A stretch of 50,949 nt of DNA from Tepidanaerobacter sp. EBM-38 (GTDB lineage Bacteria > Bacillota > Thermosediminibacteria > Thermosediminibacterales > Tepidanaerobacteraceae), in the NCBI GenBank assembly GCA_001896545.1, contig MPOT01000065.1, forward strand, positions 1 through 50,949, written 5' to 3'. The notes under the pieces are model-generated. The model saw only the letters and a list, made by a program, of their open reading frames with translations, was not told the DNA's origin and searched no databases. The stretch's first letter is position 1; the number at the start of each line of letters is the position of its first letter. The position numbers and the translations under genes were made by a program. Positions 49,278 through 50,949 of the stretch are shown piece by piece.

Positions 49278-50949
49278 TGAGTTGCAAGGGAAATATGATG
49301 AATTGAGTAAAATGGTGCAAGGCTACCACATGCGTATTCTTGTATGCGGAGGAACCGGGTGTATTGCTAACGGTTCACTGGAGGTCTACGAAAAGTTCAA
49401 AGAAGTTTTACACAAAAAGGGGCTTTATACTGATCTAAAGCTAATTCAAGAAGGGAAAGAAGGAGTCGGCATATCTTCTAGCGGCTGCCACGGATTTTGT
49501 GAAATGGGCCCTCTTGTTAGAATTGAACCTGAAGGCTATTTATATGTAAAGGTAAAGGCCGAGGATGTTGAGGAGATTGTTGAAAGCACAGTCTTGAGAA
49601 AGCAACCTGTTAAGCGGCTTTTGTTTAAAGACTCTGCCGATAAAAAAGAGTTTCTAAAAGAAGATGAAATTCCTTTTTATCGCCGTCAAACGCGCCTTGT
49701 GCTGAAAAACTGCGGCAAAATTGATGCCGAAGACATAAGAGATTATATTGTATGTGGCGGTTATAAAGCACTTGCAAAGGTGTTAACGGAAATGACACCT
49801 GAAGAGGTCTGCGATGAGATTTTAAAATCCGGACTTAGAGGGCGCGGTGGAGCAGGGTTTCCGACAGGGAAAAAGTGGAAACAAGTTCTTATGCAGGATG
49901 CGAATATAAAGTATGTGGTGTGCAATGGAGATGAGGGAGATCCCGGAGCCTTCATGGATCGCAGTGTAATGGAAGGTGATCCTCATCGGATGCTTGAAGG
50001 CATGATAATAGCAGGATATGCATCTGGAGCCAGGGAAGGCTACATATATGTAAGAGGTGAATATCCTCTGGCGGTTAAAAGACTGCAGGTGGCTATACAA
50101 CAAGCACATGAATGGGGATTTCTCGGGGAAAACATATTAGGCAGCAATTTTGATTTTGATATTCATATCAACAAGGGAGCAGGTGCGTTTGTATGCGGTG
50201 AGGGTTCGGCGCTTACTCAGTCCATTGAAGGCTTTAGGGGAATGCCTCGCCCCAGACCGCCTCGCACTGTTGAAAAGGGCCTTTTTGGGAAACCTACGGT
50301 TTTAAACAATGTAGAAACCTTTGCAAATGTACCTCTTATAGTATCTAACGGAGCTGATTGGTATCTGACTATAGGTACTCCCGGAAGCCCCGGAACGAAA
50401 ATATTTGCATTGACAGGCAATATAAACAACACGGGCTTAATTGAAGTGCCTATGGGTATTACACTTCGCCAAATAATATTTGATATAGGTGCAGGCATAA
50501 GGAACGGCAAGAAGTTTAAGGCGGTTCAGATTGGAGGGCCATCAGGCGGATGTTTGACCGAAGAGCATCTTGATATTTCTATGGACTTTGATTCTCTGGA
50601 GGCTGCCGGTGCTATGGTGGGTTCAGGCGGTTTGGTAGTTTTAGATGAGGATAGCTGTATGGTAGAAGTGGCCCGGTTTTTTATGGATTTTACCCAAAGA
50701 GAATCCTGCGGCAAATGTGTGCCGTGCCGAGAAGGAACAAAAAGGATGCTGGAGATTTTAGAAAAGATAGTGTCAGGTAATGCGAATATAAAAGACTTAC
50801 AACTTTTAGAGGAGCTTGCCGAAGTAGTAAAAATCGGTTCATTGTGCGGTCTTGGGAAGACTGCGCCTAACCCGGTATTGACAACGATGAAATATTTTAA
50901 AGATGAATATATGGCACATGTAGTTGAAAAAAGATGCCCCTCAAAGGTA
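49261..50949 (+). CDS. NuoF-like NADH-binding flavoprotein subunit (3' partial)
   Basis: Begins at ATG 49261 inside the end of the NuoE-like gene and runs off the window. N-terminal thioredoxin-like [2Fe-2S] domain (about 20-115) with ligands in VCGGTGCIANG and SSGCHGFCEMGP, then the FMN/NADH core: GLRGRGGAGFPTGKKW, CNGDEGDPGAFMDR, GAGAFVCGEGSALTQSIEG and GGPSGGC. The [4Fe-4S] site is SCGKCVPCREGT. This build matches HydB/HndC of electron-bifurcating hydrogenases and related dehydrogenases. The usual GEETAL reads GEGSAL. The catalytic [FeFe]-hydrogenase or other partner would lie beyond the edge, so the complex is not identified. Confidence 0.92.
   Translation, partial: MIRTVDELQGKYDELSKMVQGYHMRILVCGGTGCIANGSLEVYEKFKEVLHKKGLYTDLKLIQEGKEGVGISSSGCHGFCEMGPLVRIEPEGYLYVKVKAEDVEEIVESTVLRKQPVKRLLFKDSADKKEFLKEDEIPFYRRQTRLVLKNCGKIDAEDIRDYIVCGGYKALAKVLTEMTPEEVCDEILKSGLRGRGGAGFPTGKKWKQVLMQDANIKYVVCNGDEGDPGAFMDRSVMEGDPHRMLEGMIIAGYASGAREGYIYVRGEYPLAVKRLQVAIQQAHEWGFLGENILGSNFDFDIHINKGAGAFVCGEGSALTQSIEGFRGMPRPRPPRTVEKGLFGKPTVLNNVETFANVPLIVSNGADWYLTIGTPGSPGTKIFALTGNINNTGLIEVPMGITLRQIIFDIGAGIRNGKKFKAVQIGGPSGGCLTEEHLDISMDFDSLEAAGAMVGSGGLVVLDEDSCMVEVARFFMDFTQRESCGKCVPCREGTKRMLEILEKIVSGNANIKDLQLLEELAEVVKIGSLCGLGKTAPNPVLTTMKYFKDEYMAHVVEKRCPSKV

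Overview
The window reads as chromosomal DNA of a low-GC, anaerobic member of the Clostridia (Bacillota). This rests on strong AGGAGG-type ribosome sites, frequent GTG/TTG starts, a BirA-controlled bioY-bioB pair, a MocR/PdxR-controlled pdxS, an oxygen-sensitive cysteine desulfidase under sigma-54 control, and the start of a NuoE/NuoF-type electron-bifurcating module. A thermoanaerobe or syntroph-like clostridium would fit, but the species cannot be fixed from sequence alone. No rRNA, tRNA, CRISPR array, phage or transposase gene was seen.

Layout. 1-5.1 kb: 3' part of a thioredoxin-reductase-like flavoprotein, exonuclease III, an anchored metallophosphoesterase, an orphan protein carrying a decarboxylase-like GGADGPT motif, and a small frameshift-suspect membrane protein. 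5.1-7.4 kb: a YaiI/YqxD-family protein, then bioY-bioB behind a clear BirA operator. 7.4-13.1 kb: a translationally coupled alpha-2-macroglobulin/Memo-like pair. 13.3-18.7 kb: DUF1538 plus P-II-like protein, spermidine synthase, flavin reductase, a MagIII-like glycosylase, DegV and a sirtuin. 18.7-19.8 kb: a gene-free repeat island with eight tandem units of about 39 bp between palindromic repeats. 19.8-24.7 kb: sigma-54 activator, a -24/-12 promoter, cysteine desulfidase and a DAACS-type carrier, apparently one cysteine-catabolism unit. 25-27.5 kb: DapA-superfamily aldolase and CoA-disulfide-reductase-like enzyme. 27.5-33.1 kb: histidine kinase, HD-GYP response regulator and a chemoreceptor. 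33.4-36.6 kb: GntR/FCD regulator, then pdxR and pdxS diverging around an operator.

36.8-44.5 kb: a CheX protein, a relic in which a dead pilin copy is joined to a dead ilvN fragment, pfkA, a gutted pilB, intact pilT, pilin and prepilin peptidase, then ilvN-ilvD. Together these indicate a type IV pilus locus in decay after a past duplication. 44.7-48.4 kb: a NEW3-domain protein with its ABC-2 exporter, and a LysM protein. 48.8 kb to the end: nuoE/nuoF-like subunits with a consensus promoter, running off the window.

The strongest candidates for new biology are the repeat island and its palindrome family, the pilin-ilvN relic, the Cys-rich sigma-54 sensor controlling cysteine desulfidase, the orphan GGADGPT protein and the thioester-less macroglobulin/Memo pair. 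No wholly new multi-gene system could be proven from sequence alone.
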